DNA from: Karalla daura
Taxonomy: Eukaryota; Chordata; Actinopteri; Chaetodontiformes; Leiognathidae
NCBI GenBank assembly: GCA_029224185.1
Contig: CM055198.1
Coordinates: forward strand, 22,304,536-22,368,535
DNA length: 64,000 nt
Direction: 5' to 3'
In this document: piece after piece, positions 24,717 through 45,194 of the stretch
How the letters are laid out: each line of letters opens with the position of its first letter
How positions within the stretch are numbered: the stretch's first letter is position 1
Made by a program: the position numbers and the translations under genes
Notes under the pieces: generated by a model
The model's database searches: none
Seen by the model: only the letters and a program-made list of their open reading frames with translations
Told to the model about the DNA's origin: nothing

Positions 24717-26683
24717 AGACGTCAGTCTGTGTGCTCACTGAAGTCGGTCATGTGTCATCCAGGTCACTCTCAGGATCTCTATAATGCAGCACGTATAAAC
24801 TTTTTCAGAGATTATACCTTTACATTGCTGCTCAAAACTTGTAAAAACTGCAGCGTTTCCACTGTCCAAATTACTCCAGTAACTCCATCAGTCAAAGTAG
24901 GATTTGTAAACTTTACTGTAGTCAGACATAAGGGTTCTGGTATGTCCCTGCGCTGTCAATCTGCATTCATATCTTTAAAATTACTGCAGTTTCCTTTGTA
25001 TTCCATCTATCTAAAGATACCACTAGTTTAAAGTGGTTAGTTTGGAGTCTAACATACATCTAATATGTTAGTTTATGTTTAAAAAAAACAGATGCATAAC
25101 CTTGAGTTCTATGTATAATGGCACAGGGTAGCATGCTCTACTTAGCGTTATCGTTAGACTAGCAGTCGGCTGAGAGGCATCAGATGAGTAGAATATGCTT
25201 GTTGTCGTTTTCACAAGATGTTGTGACTTATTGAAATCCACTAATGCACTTAGACAATGTCGAAGTTGTCTTACTGTAATTAAACTGTCTAGTACAGATG
25301 CTCTACATATATGTATTTTATCTGCTGTAATGTTTGTAAAAAGATAAAAATACTTTTCTTCTCTTTTTATATGCTACTTTGCTTTCGTGTTTTTCCATCG
25401 AGCGAAGTCTGTGCTGCGTTGCAAAACATCTCAGTGCTTTAAAAGAACAATCTGCTCTGTGTCTGCGCAGACTCCAACCTGGAAATTAAAGTGTAAAAAT
25501 CTGAAGATGAATCTGCCGTGATGTGTTTGACTGTCTGGGAGAGTGTGAGCAAGTGTGTGTTGTGACCGTTGGCTGGCTGTGGCCGTTTCCTGGTGACCCA
25601 GGCTGGTATTTTGGGATCGAGGCGCTTGTCATCAGCTCACATTGGTCTGAGATGTAACACAGCTGCAAAGCCACCAGGCTGCCCTCTCACGTGCCTGTGT
25701 ATCAGACCTCATTAATCCCACCACTTCAACGTACAGATTACGAGGACCCGAGGAGCCCCAGGCCAGCGTGTACTGTCAGAGGCACCATCTCTACAGCATC
25801 CTCGGTGTGTCTACCTGACCTGGAAGAAGAACCTTTGGATAGAACTTCTTCAGGTGTTAGGAAATGAAGCTGTCAGAGGACACACGGAGAGCTAACCGCT
25901 TACCTCTGTGCTAGGGAGGGGAGACGACTGACAGGTTTCACAGCTCCTAATCTTTGAACATGTTCTCTGACGCCCTGGAAATCATGACTGGTAATCACCT
26001 AACAACTTCTCCTCCTCCCTAAACTAACGTCTCCAAATTCCATATGAGCAGGCCGGCTCAGATCCTGTCACAGCTCTCCATGTCTGGACACTTCCTACCA
26101 CCTCCTCTGCTCTGACCTCTCCCCCATGAGTCAATAAAAATATCAGAACTTGACAGTGTGGTTTAATTTGCTTGTACAACCGAACAAATAACTTGTACTG
26201 GCACTTAACATTCTTGCTGTCAGGTTATCTGCTGGAATCCTGAAGTTAATTTGAGTTCATTTTAAAGAAAACCATTAGACCTCAACACCTTTATGAGCTG
26301 TAATCACTGACACATCTTTGACTTACTGAACAATTGTAGTTTACAATAAAATCTAAAGGTCGCAACCATGCAACAGAACTTAAGAAATTAAACCTCTGAC
26401 CAAATGACATGGTGACCTTCAATCATTCACCGAGAATAAAGAGCTTGAATAACAACCAACCAAATATAATGCTTCACAAAATAGACTTTAAGACTTAAAT
26501 CCTTTTTAAGGGTCTTCATTTTCCCAAAAGGGATCCATCAACCATTTATACTATTTAAGGCTCCACAGAGACCCTGTATTATGAATGTAATACATCTTAC
26601 TTTCCATCAGTTAGAGGTGTTGTGAATGGCACTTCTATTGTGCTTTTTCAATCATGACAACACAAGAGTATCAGTAGAAAGAT
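24717..26683. other. mlf1 3'UTR and intergenic region to med29
   Basis: About 2 kb between the convergent ends of mlf1 and med29. An ATTAAA at 25485-25490 and an AATAAA at 26133-26138 are candidate mlf1 poly(A) signals on the + strand. No coding sequence or clear repeat is seen. Confidence 0.5.
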
Positions 26684-26689
26684 TTTAAT
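26684..26689 (-). terminator. Candidate poly(A) signal ATTAAA of med29
   Basis: The + strand TTTAAT reads ATTAAA on the minus strand, about 256 bp after the med29 stop. It is the best-placed signal seen; no AATAAA is found nearer on that strand. Confidence 0.45.
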
Positions 26690-26743
26690 CGGTACAAAGA
26701 AGCTACAAAAGTCTCGCGCACATTGAGTTGGCAGTCAGCACTC

Positions 26744-26760
26744 TGCCACCACCTGCTGGT
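26744..26760 (-). promoter_or_regulatory. CTCF-like motif (minus orientation), weaker
   Basis: The minus strand reads ACCAGCAGGTGGTGGCA. It fits the CTCF core except for T in place of the usual C after GGTGG. It lies in the med29 3' flank. Confidence 0.3.
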
Positions 26761-26944
26761 CATCTTCCAACATGACTGTCAGGAATATTTACACAGTTCA
26801 TACGAAATATAACTTAATGGGGAAAAAACAACTAAATATACAGAGTCTTGAGAAATGGAAATTGCATCTTGATTAATTATAGTGAATTAACCAAGTCATG
26901 AGATGCAGAGAGAGTGTGGCATGTGTGGGCTGTCTGGTCCGCGC

Positions 26945-28473
26945 CTACATGATTCCCTGAGGCTGTCCCTTTCCTGCGATCTTCTTGGAGCACTCCAGCA
27001 GAGCGTTGTGGATGTCTTTGGCACAGGAGATCTGAGATTTGATCATGCCGAGGTACTGGGCGTAAGACATGGACTCTGTCTGCACTGTGTCGGGCTTGGT
27101 GGCCGTCGGGACCAGGTTGGGTGAATGTTTGGCGCTGTCGATGCTCTGGGAGAGGCACTCGTACGCCAGCCGCTAGAAAGAGGAGGGGGAATACACTTAC
27201 ATAGGAAGAATACACTTACATATATTATTATTATACACTGTAAGTCAAAGCACAGTGGTCTGGAGAGTAGTGCTGCTGCCCAGGAGCAAAAGGTCCACAT
27301 TCAACTTCTAGTCAGACTGAGGTGCTTTCCATGACCGAGTTTGCATGTTCTTTCCACGATCCGCACACATACCTGTTAGTCAGACTGAAGAGCATTCATG
27401 ATGACTACACAATAATATACATTATAATCCTACAAATACAGATATAATAAATGACATTTATCAATCATAACAGCCGCAATTTCATGCTGTTATTTTTGGC
27501 CGGCTGTACAATGCTCTATTCTATTGTATCCATCATTGTATTTGCCAAACATCCACTTCAGTCAGCTGGAGCCTGTCTACAGTTCACCTAAGACAAAGGC
27601 AAAGAATATACCTAAAAGCCTCTTGGAGTCCAGTTGACATGATTTACAACTTCTTGGATTACGAGGACCAGGACAAATGAGAATCTCTACAGTCAGTGGC
27701 AGGTGATTACAGGATACTTGCATCCAGCTTACTTCATGCCATTCCTTACCAGTACATCTTTCTTAGGTAGCTGAAACATTGTGTGTGTGTGTGTGTGTTT
27801 GTGTATGTGTGTGTGTGTGTGTGTATCAGCACAACCTTGTAACACCACTGGATGCCAAACGATAAGATAATGAATGGTGGGATAGTTTAATAACATAGAC
27901 ATAAACAGCATGTATTTGGCATTTGAACCATTACAACTAAGGCAATCTTGGTTTTACCAAGTTGAAGTCTTACCAAACACAGCTCCAGTTGATCGCAGAG
28001 GGCATAAAACTCTTCCAGGCTTTTGTCAAAGCGCTGAACAGACCCATCACTGCTTTTACTGAACCAGGACACACAGACAGACACATTAATAACAATGAAA
28101 CCAGACACCAAACGGACACACCACCAGCCTCCTCCATCACACTTACATGCCGTTGTCAATTGATGTATTGTGAGCCAAATTCAGGGATGCGATCTTCATC
28201 ACATTCTGGAAATGAAACGGAGGTGTATTTAAAGAAAAACTGTTGGGAAACTACAGAGGCAACTTCAGCGTCAGTGAACAGATGTGCTGATGATGTTTCG
28301 CGTACCTGTAGACTCTCCTTCAGCTGCGGGATGAGCATCTTGAACCTGTGAACCGGGTCAAAGTCTTGTTGTTGGCTCAGTTGTTGCTGCTGTTGCTGCA
28401 GGGCGGAGGGCTGCTGCAGCCCGGCCTGAGACATCGACGCTCCCGCCTGCTGCGGCTGCTGCTGAGACGCCAT
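26945..28473 (-). CDS. med29: med29, Mediator complex subunit 29 (complete, 4 exons, 179 aa)
   Basis: MED29 (Intersex orthologue) is a metazoan subunit of Mediator, the nuclear complex linking activators to RNA polymerase II. Minus-strand coding exons: 28473-28306, 28205-28147, 28058-27974, 27172-26945 (TAG). Phases are consistent over 540 nt. The N-terminus is glutamine-rich (residues 4-36, with a Q6 run near 26-31). The conserved core begins DFDPVHRFKMLIPQLKESLQ (37-56), then NVMKIASLNLAHNTSIDNG, KSSDGSVQRFDKSLEEFYAL then CDQLELCLRLAYECLSQS, and SAKHSPNLVPTATKPDTVQ. It ends with SQISCAKDIHNALLECSKKI. These match MED29 as I recall it closely, and the length is near the human 200 aa with a shorter N-terminus. 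It is head-to-head with ppp2r1b, 784 bp apart, so shared promoter control is likely. Confidence 0.95.
27173..27973 (-). other. med29 intron 3
   Basis: 0.8 kb with a sense-strand (+) SINE-like fragment at its distal end (about 27262-27400) and a (TG)n pair at 27781-27824. No exon. Confidence 0.6.
27262..27400 (+). mobile_element. SINE-like teleost repeat fragment, plus orientation
   Basis: GTGCTGCTGCCCAGGAGCAA, then AAGGTCCACATTCAACTTCT and GAGTTTGCATGTTCTTTCCA. This follows the tRNA-like head and start of body of the same repeat seen reversed at 14091-14403. Truncated. Confidence 0.5.
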
Positions 28474-29257
28474 CTTGACTGAGGAGCGTACTCAAGCCGG
28501 ATGTTGCGTCACATATCCGGTTTGAGATTTCTCAAAAATAAAAAAAAAAGTTCACTCAGAACATTAATAAAATCAGGGTCGGAATCGTTGACTGCATATA
28601 AAACTCGTACTTTATCGATCCGCAGGGAAAGTGTATTTGTAAGGTATGCTTCTACGGGAACTTTGATTGTCATCAGCAATTAAACTTTGCAGAAGATAGT
28701 GTTAAAGCAATAGATTGATAAATACTGTTCTATAAGAATTCATTTAAAAACTAAAAAGAATAGGATGAAAGAAGCGAGAGAAAAATGCACATCTAAAATG
28801 GCCTTATTATTTTTAAATAATGGTGTGTTTAAAGAGTAGTTTTTATTTTAACGTGTATTGCTTCTATAAATAATTATAACAAATCATAATAATGATTATT
28901 ATTTTTTACCGTTGTTGTTTTGTTGCTGTTGCCGTTCATATATAGAGAGATATATGTTATATATATGTTCATATTTCAATACAAAATATTGCATTTATGT
29001 ACATGTAATATAAAATGCGGGGAAGGAGCCATTTTTGTTATAATCTTTTCCTGCTGAAGCCCCGCCCTCTTCTACCAATGGTTGGCTGAAATACATTGCC
29101 ATCAGGATTGCGAGCTGGTGATTGGTTAGAGTGACGGCAGAGAACATCAGTGCAGGCCAATCAAAAGCAGGCCTTCACAGGACACTCCTCCGAGGTGAGG
29201 CAGAAACCCCGTAGAGCAAGACAACATCGCCATTCGGTAACTGCAGCAGTGTCCAAA
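28474..29257. promoter_or_regulatory. Divergent promoter region of med29 (-) and ppp2r1b (+)
   Basis: The 784 bp between the two start codons has promoter signals at both ends. Near med29: two ETS-type sites, CCGGAT at 28497-28502 and ATCCGG at 28515-28520, flanking TGCGTCA at 28505-28511. Near ppp2r1b: a GC box CCCGCCC at 29061-29067, CCAAT at 29075-29079 and 29157-29161, and a reversed CCAAT (ATTGG) at 29121-29125. No TATA box is near either start. The middle is AT-rich and has a short repeat relic (TTTATCGATCCGCAGGGAAA at about 28611). This is the layout of a housekeeping bidirectional promoter. Confidence 0.65.
28608..28640 (+). mobile_element. Short relic of the TTTATTGATCCC..GGGAAA repeat
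   Basis: TACTTTATCGATCCGCAGGG then AAAGTG matches the repeat end also seen at 15398 (reverse) and near 63890. Only about 30 bp remains recognisable. Confidence 0.4.
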
Positions 29258-39225
<9,968 letters not shown>

Positions 39226-39757
39226 GCCCCGCCCCCACCCCCCCGACATGGTGAGACCAGACAACCAACCCGCAACAACAACGATGACGGCAACAACGCA
39301 AACACTTTTACAAGATATTTATTGATGTGCAGGAACAACTGGTTAATGTATAGAGAAAAAGCTGTTAACAAATCCTTTGATCCTTTCACCCTCTGTTCAC
39401 TGTCCCGCCATCATGGTAGACCATGTGCACATGGCGCAGGCTTCCTCTTTGTTTTTAAGCTTCTTCCTCTCTGCTGTAAATGGTGCTTCAGCCAGGGCCA
39501 AGTGTGATTAAAACTTCTTTGTGGTGCATGACGACTAATGTGCTGCTGTTCTAGCTAGACATCGCCAGCCACAACCCCCCACCCCACCCCTCCTCCTCCA
39601 CCCCCACCCCCCCTCCTCCTGTCACATTCCTCCCTCTCCCATCCTCGGCCACTGTTGTACTTTAAACTGCACTGAGACCCTGCGTTTTCCTCCCTCACGC
39701 TGTAAAAGCTAAACGGAGCGTCCTGAATCTGAGCGGAGCTGCCTCGGGACGCCGGCT

Positions 39758-39849
39758 CGCTCTCCTCTCGCTCTCCTCCTCTCTCTCTCTCTCTCTCTCT
39801 TGCTCTCCTCCTCTCTCTCTCTCTCTCGCTCTCCTCCCTCGCTCTCCTC
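39758..39849 (+). repeat. CT-rich tract in ppp2r1b 3'UTR
   Basis: Runs of CT interspersed with CTCGCTCTCCTCC. It would be a CU-rich region in the mRNA. Confidence 0.85.
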
Positions 39850-40484
39850 CATCAGAGCAGGCCTGCTGCTGCCAGCGCGTCCTGGGGGTGGTTCTGTGGT
39901 GAGGCTCAGAGAGGACGAGGTCTCCATCCCTCCGTGTGCCCTGATGAGCACGCTGCATGTGCGCCTCGCTCTGGGACGTCTGTGCGAGCACCACGTCAGA
40001 TTGATCGGCCTAACAAACGAATTACCTCGCCCGCTGTCATGGGGACCAGCTCAGTCGCTTCAAAGTGTTGCTCGTGATAATCCCTCCTCCTCTTCCTCCT
40101 CCTCCAGATCCGCTGTTTTTATTTCCCTCTCCCCCTCCAGTCGATGTGCTGGGAGGGAGCTGTAGTCAGTGGTGGTTTCTCGGCTCTTAATCTTCGTGCC
40201 AATGACTTTGATGAGCGGTGTTTTTGTCTTTCTCTCGGCCTGCCTGGGTAAACAGTTTTCACCTGTCCGTTTAGCAACTACACAGCGTCGTTTTGTTTTC
40301 TCTGTATCGGAGCCTCGATTCCTAAAAAAAAAAGTGAGTGATGTTGAGAACGACCCCCCCCCCCTCGTCTTAGATGCAGGCTGAGGAGCGCGGTGGAGCA
40401 GGGCGAGGGGTCGCTGAGCACGTGTCCACAGGCTGCACAGTGTTTTCTTCTGGGGTGGGCTCTGGGATGGTTATGGGCGGGTTG

Positions 40485-40683
40485 AATAAATATATTGTCT
40501 GTGTTGAGAAAAGAAACTTGTCTCTCCCTGAACCGCTCCCCTCTCCCCCCACTCATTTTGTTCTCTTGAATAAACCTCGATTGTTGATTGTCCTGTATTA
40601 AGAAGACTGTGCTTTTTTTTTTTATTATTCTGAACTCTCTTCTCAGCTGGGATGCTGCACTACTGTATCTTAATCTGAATAAA
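40485..40683 (+). terminator. Three candidate poly(A) signals of ppp2r1b
   Basis: AATAAA occurs at 40485-40490, 40569-40574 and 40678-40683, 1.26-1.46 kb after the stop. Each is followed by T- or TG-rich sequence, so alternative 3' ends are likely. Confidence 0.65.
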
Positions 40684-41249
40684 AGTAACAAAGGAACCGA
40701 GTGTTGGCCTCGCTTTTCTAAGCAGCCTCTGCTCCAGTGCATCCAGGCCTCTTGTTACTGTAATTGCCAATTTGCTGCACGGTGACAAGCAACAGGAAAT
40801 GATTGCCTCAAAACAAGCACTTAATTAGAATTTGTAATGAATTTACAATTGAATTACCAGAGAAATACCCAGTGCCTAGAAACAGCTTTCACATCAAGTC
40901 AGCGGAACTTGCTGCGACCCGAGCTCTACCTGAACAGATGAACACATAAATGAAGACGGTGAATCATACCACCCTAAGGTGCTACAGGCGAGAGGGGAGG
41001 GGGGTGAGGCCTCCTGAGGCCTGGGTGGGAGAGAGGAGGCTCAGTGAGGCTCAGCCTCCTGCTCACCAGCAGGTCAGAGTTCAGCTAGGGAGAGCAGAGA
41101 GCAAAAAGTTAATGTCACATGAACCCACGAGTCAGTGGCAGCGTCAAAGTGCTGGTTTCTGGCTCAGTTTAGTCGCTCTGTGGCCTCCAGGTGACCTGGA
41201 ACGAGTCAATATTCTATCACTGTTCTATGGTGTTAACATAGAAGCTACG

Positions 41250-41437
41250 ATTTGATGCCGTTTTACAACTTCTTTCACAATCCACTTGCACAACGTAGCG
41301 TGACGTACTTCCGCCTTACGAAGTTACGGCTCCTGTACTTCCGGTTGATGACGGTCACGGAGTTAGCGACATTTAGATTAGGTTATACTTTCACTTTCAC
41401 TCTTCATGTATATATATTTTTATTCTTAGTATCGTAG
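41250..41437 (+). promoter_or_regulatory. Candidate unannotated promoter and first exon
   Basis: Two ETS-type sites on the + strand (ACTTCCGCC at 41307-41315 and ACTTCCGG at 41337-41344) are paired with CRE-like words (TGACGTA at 41301-41307 and TGACGGTCA at 41349-41357). About 80 bp further is a textbook donor, GTAG|GTAAGT with GT at 41438. A small frame (ATG 41348, 29 codons) ends exactly at the donor and is probably meaningless. No downstream coding exon is recognised, so a non-coding transcript is the simplest reading. Confidence 0.3.
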
Positions 41438-42469
41438 GTAAGTTTTGTGCATAATGATCCAATAATTGTTTTAAAATTATTAAATCAACGATTAATTAAA
41501 ATCAGTTATCAATCATATAGTAGATAGTTTTAAGTAAGTACTAGAAAACCTGGCAGCTAAACGTGACTATGAGGTTCAGTCTCGTCCCTCAGTAGCTTTA
41601 GGTTCATTAATTAGTTAATAAGTCCCCAACCTCACTGCTGGATCAGTGATTCAAACTGTTGACAAAAGGTGAGTAACATTAGCATATCTGAACCATTAAA
41701 AAATAAGAAATGTATGAAGATTCAACATTATTTCATTAATATAAGCAAAGACAGACACAAGTCTTAATGATTTCATTTGAACATTTAATGTAATATGTAT
41801 GTATATGTATCATGTTTTGTGACAGTTTCAAACAAGGAGAAGACATGTTGTCTTCTATTTTCCTTCCTGCTCAAAAACGCTCTCTAATCTACAACACGTG
41901 CGATCCTCATACAACATGTATGTCCAATTAAGTTGAACATTTTAGCGATTCTGCCCCGACAGTGTATAGAACATCGTGTCAGAACACAATCAGCATAAAG
42001 TTAGCAAACTAAAAGGCAACTCATAACTTCTGTAATTTAGATGAAATACATGAAATCTATGACACAGTGGTTGGTCACGTCAGTTCACCGACCAAAACAT
42101 GTTTCCCTCTTTGCACATTACGCCTTCTATTGAGACTTTGAGGAAATAACAATAATTACCTGATGTGAAGCTGTGAATTCCAGCATCGTGTCAACCTCGT
42201 TTGCATAATGAAAGGCGCCGGGCCGTGGAGAAAGGCGCGTACGGACTACTTGTTAGAGAGAGCTACTCTCTGTGGAAAGCTGAGGGAAATAAAGACAAAC
42301 TTGTTTTGGTTAATCAAATATCCTTGTTAGCCATTATCTGAAAAAAAGAAAAAAGTCAACAAACTTAAATTAATTTCTTAGATGTCAAAATTGTATTTCT
42401 GAGTCAGAGTAAAGTAAAAATGTGTGCTAGAACAACAACAACAACTGTAATTTCTTTCTTTTTTTTTGC

Positions 42470-42990
42470 AGTAGTTTAACCTCCAAGGTTTCTCTTCGTT
42501 GCCTCCACGTTCTGGGCGCCCCTCGGGGCTCCAGGTCGGGATGACGTCGTTCTGGTGTTGTGCTTTCTGCTGTTTATTATTGTCTCGGCTTTTTAAAATA
42601 AAAAGCCATTTTGAATCCCCTGGGGGCGGAGGTAGGGGGAGACCTGCTACAAACACTGCTCTTTGAAACATTATACTCTCTGGCATCACAATTCAGCCTC
42701 CCAGCCCGAAAACAAAAAGAAAAAACTTGGAGAAAATATGGGATTAATTCCAGCAGCTCGCCTCCTCCCCCGGTCAGCCCCAGCCTGGCCGGCAGCTGCT
42801 GTGCAGATGAAAGCGTGGGTCTGAGGCTGCGGAGGCCGGGGGGAGCCGTGCAGAGAGGGGCGGGCGGCACAGCGGACACCTGCCCCACCTGCCCCACCTG
42901 CCCCACCTGCCCCACCTCGCCCCGGCCGCTGCTGCCGCCCCCGCCCCCGGACGCTCAGCTGGACAAGGACCGGCCTGGGAGACGCTGGTA
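42470..42990. other. GC-rich unique block with CpG enrichment
   Basis: A sudden rise in GC with ATTTTGAATCCCCTGGG, a CRE-like TGACGTCG at about 42542-42549, and a 9 bp tandem repeat at its end. It could be a regulatory element or CpG island. No exon is supported. Confidence 0.3.
42878..42919. repeat. 9 bp tandem repeat (ACCTGCCCC)
   Basis: Four and a half perfect copies of ACCTGCCCC; being a multiple of three it reads Thr-Cys-Pro repeats in one frame. Confidence 0.95.
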
Positions 42991-43446
42991 GGCCTTCCCC
43001 TAGCACGACTATGGTTCAAACACAGGATCAACACGTCTACATCTTCTAATTCTGACCTCCTCCAGTGAGGTTTTCAAGGTCACAAACTGCACCGAGCTGC
43101 ACTCTGACTCCTCCTTCCACAGATCTCAGGTCATTTCTGGCAACTCAGAGCAATTCAAGCAGCAGGGATTATAGGGCAGTAAACCACAGGCTGGAGATCT
43201 TCTGAACCTTGTCTTTTTTTTATCATTATTATCCTCAAATCTCCCATCAGCCCCTGCAGGCCCGCTCCGTCCTCCCAGGCATCCACCCGGCTCTTTGCAT
43301 GAGCAGCACAGGTTCACCTCCATCCTGATGCACAGGCTGCAGTGTTGGAGCTGCTGCTGCAGCCTGTCAGCACGTCCTGCCACAGCCAGACCACCTCCAG
43401 GTGTTCAGACTGAAGCAGCGTCAAGGGCAGGATGAGCCTCCGTAGA

Positions 43447-43505
43447 CGAGGAGGAGGAGGAGGAGGAGGAGGAGGAAGGAGGAGGAAGGAGGAGATGGAG
43501 GAGGG
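43447..43505. repeat. (GAG)n / GGAGGAAGGA purine tract
   Basis: Trinucleotide GAG run passing into GGAGGAAGGA units, pure purine on the + strand. Confidence 0.9.
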
Positions 43506-43911
43506 AGATTGATACCACGATAACAAACCTCTGTGCAAAGACGTGTTTTCCTTTCTCGATGCAAGAGGAGGAACATGCCAAGCTCCCAGCTGCAAGATTC
43601 TTTCCCCCCTTCAACCCAAAATCTTCATTAAAACACGATTACTTGAGGCCGAGGGCTAATCCCCAACTCTCTCACATCCTCCCCCCTCACAATCCAACGA
43701 GGCAGTAATGAAACAGCGCCACAACCTATTTCTTTCTATTTAGATCCTGTTATTTGGGGGATTTTTCTTTTTCTTTTTTCTGTCTCTCTCTTTTTTTCCA
43801 GCAGGCAGAGCCCTTGACAGCAACGGAGAGCCCTGACGTCAATGCAGCTGCCTCCCAGGACCGTGTCATTTATAATGAAAGGAGTCAAGCAAAGCCCCCC
43901 CACGCAGCCCA

Positions 43912-43942
<31 letters not shown>

Positions 43943-44049
43943 GAGGTCAGTTGCTCTCAGGGTGACAAATGACAAACATCAGGCGTGCAGCAGCAGTGAG
44001 AGCATTGGTCCACTCGTTTTCCTTAAGTCACCTTGTCACTTCAGACACA

Positions 44050-44051
<2 letters not shown>

Positions 44052-44108
<57 letters not shown>
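44052..44108. repeat. (CA)n microsatellite, 57 bp
   Basis: Perfect CA run in the ppp2r1b-sik2 interval. Confidence 0.97.
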
Positions 44109-44110
<2 letters not shown>

Positions 44111-44234
44111 CGTCTCTTATTCTGGCATCTCTCAACTGTGCTGCTTGAAGTGTACAAACTTCCACCGTAGATGATACCAGAGCAGACGTGATGTCGTCAA
44201 GTGCCTGTGAAACATCCAGCCCAGATCCTGCAGG

Positions 44235-44276
<42 letters not shown>

Positions 44277-45130
44277 ATTTTTTCTGCCAGGCACTACTGG
44301 GTCATCTGTACTGGGAGTTCTGACTCTGTCCATCTGCTGGCCAGCGTGTGTGCGGTGTGGAATCAGGCATGGAGGGAGTGAGACTGAATAATGGAGGGTG
44401 GTGTGGTGGGGTGGGAGGGTGTGGGGGTGGGGGTGGTGGTGGAGGGGCAGGAGTGTGGTTTGACCTTCAGGAACGACCTGATTTCACAGCAGAAAACCTT
44501 TGTTTCAGAGGAGGAACATGACAGGTTCTTGTTGCATGTCACAGAAGAGAAAGATGCAAAAAGTGATTATTATTTTCCCCTCTTCTCTGTGCATCCAGAG
44601 CTCAGGCATTTTCTACCCTTCTTTTTTTTGCAGCTCTAATTCTGAACCAGTGCTGTGATCTCCAGCTCTAAAAGACGCAGTAGGATGTTGTCATCCTCCC
44701 TCCCCCCGTTGTCATGGCAACCATTGATGTCATTACAGTATACTTTGGCCTGATGAGTGAATAGGCATCGGATATTGTGATTTTTTGTGAGATGGTTCAT
44801 GCGAATGTGCTTCTTTCTTCTCTGCATCCGTCTCTTTCCTCTGAGAGAGAGAGAGAATGTGTGTGTGTGCCTGTGTGTGTGTGTGTGTGTGTGTGTGACA
44901 GGCAGACAATGGCTCTGAACACACACCATGAATCACTGCCTTTAAGTGGAGAACGCTGGCGTCTTGCAGGTTAATGTGCTGCACAGTCGCACCGTATAAA
45001 TATAGATCCAATGTGTCAAAACGTCCAGAGTGTTTTACCTGCTTCTCAGCAGCAGCGAGGAGAACTCTCCTCTCCATGTACTTATATTTTTATTTTTCCA
45101 GCCCAGCTCATGGGCGGATCCCATTCAAAG

Positions 45131-45133
<3 letters not shown>

Positions 45134-45194
<61 letters not shown>
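45134..45194. repeat. (CT)n-(CA)n compound microsatellite
   Basis: About 42 bp of CT passing directly into about 19 bp of CA. Confidence 0.95.

Larger units (their letters stand above)
39226..40690 (+). other. ppp2r1b 3'UTR (about 1.3-1.45 kb)
   Basis: From the stop codon to a cluster of three AATAAA signals. It contains C-rich runs at 39550-39630 and a CT-rich tract (39758-39849). No other gene is seen; the frames here are low-complexity. Confidence 0.6.

Noticed and set aside
29150..29257. Possible N-terminal extension of ppp2r1b upstream of ATG 29258
   Set aside because: The frame is open upstream but begins with GTG, not ATG. The family N-terminus starts at MAG..DGDDSLYP, and ATG 29258 has a good context.
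42611..42991. 126-codon frame in the GC-rich block as a new gene
   Set aside because: GC-rich DNA gives long frames in several phases here (also on the minus strand); no recognisable domain, and its end is a tandem repeat.
44324..44342. Another CTCF-like motif (CCATCTGCTGGCC)
   Set aside because: Lacks the GGCGC part of the core; too weak to list as a site.
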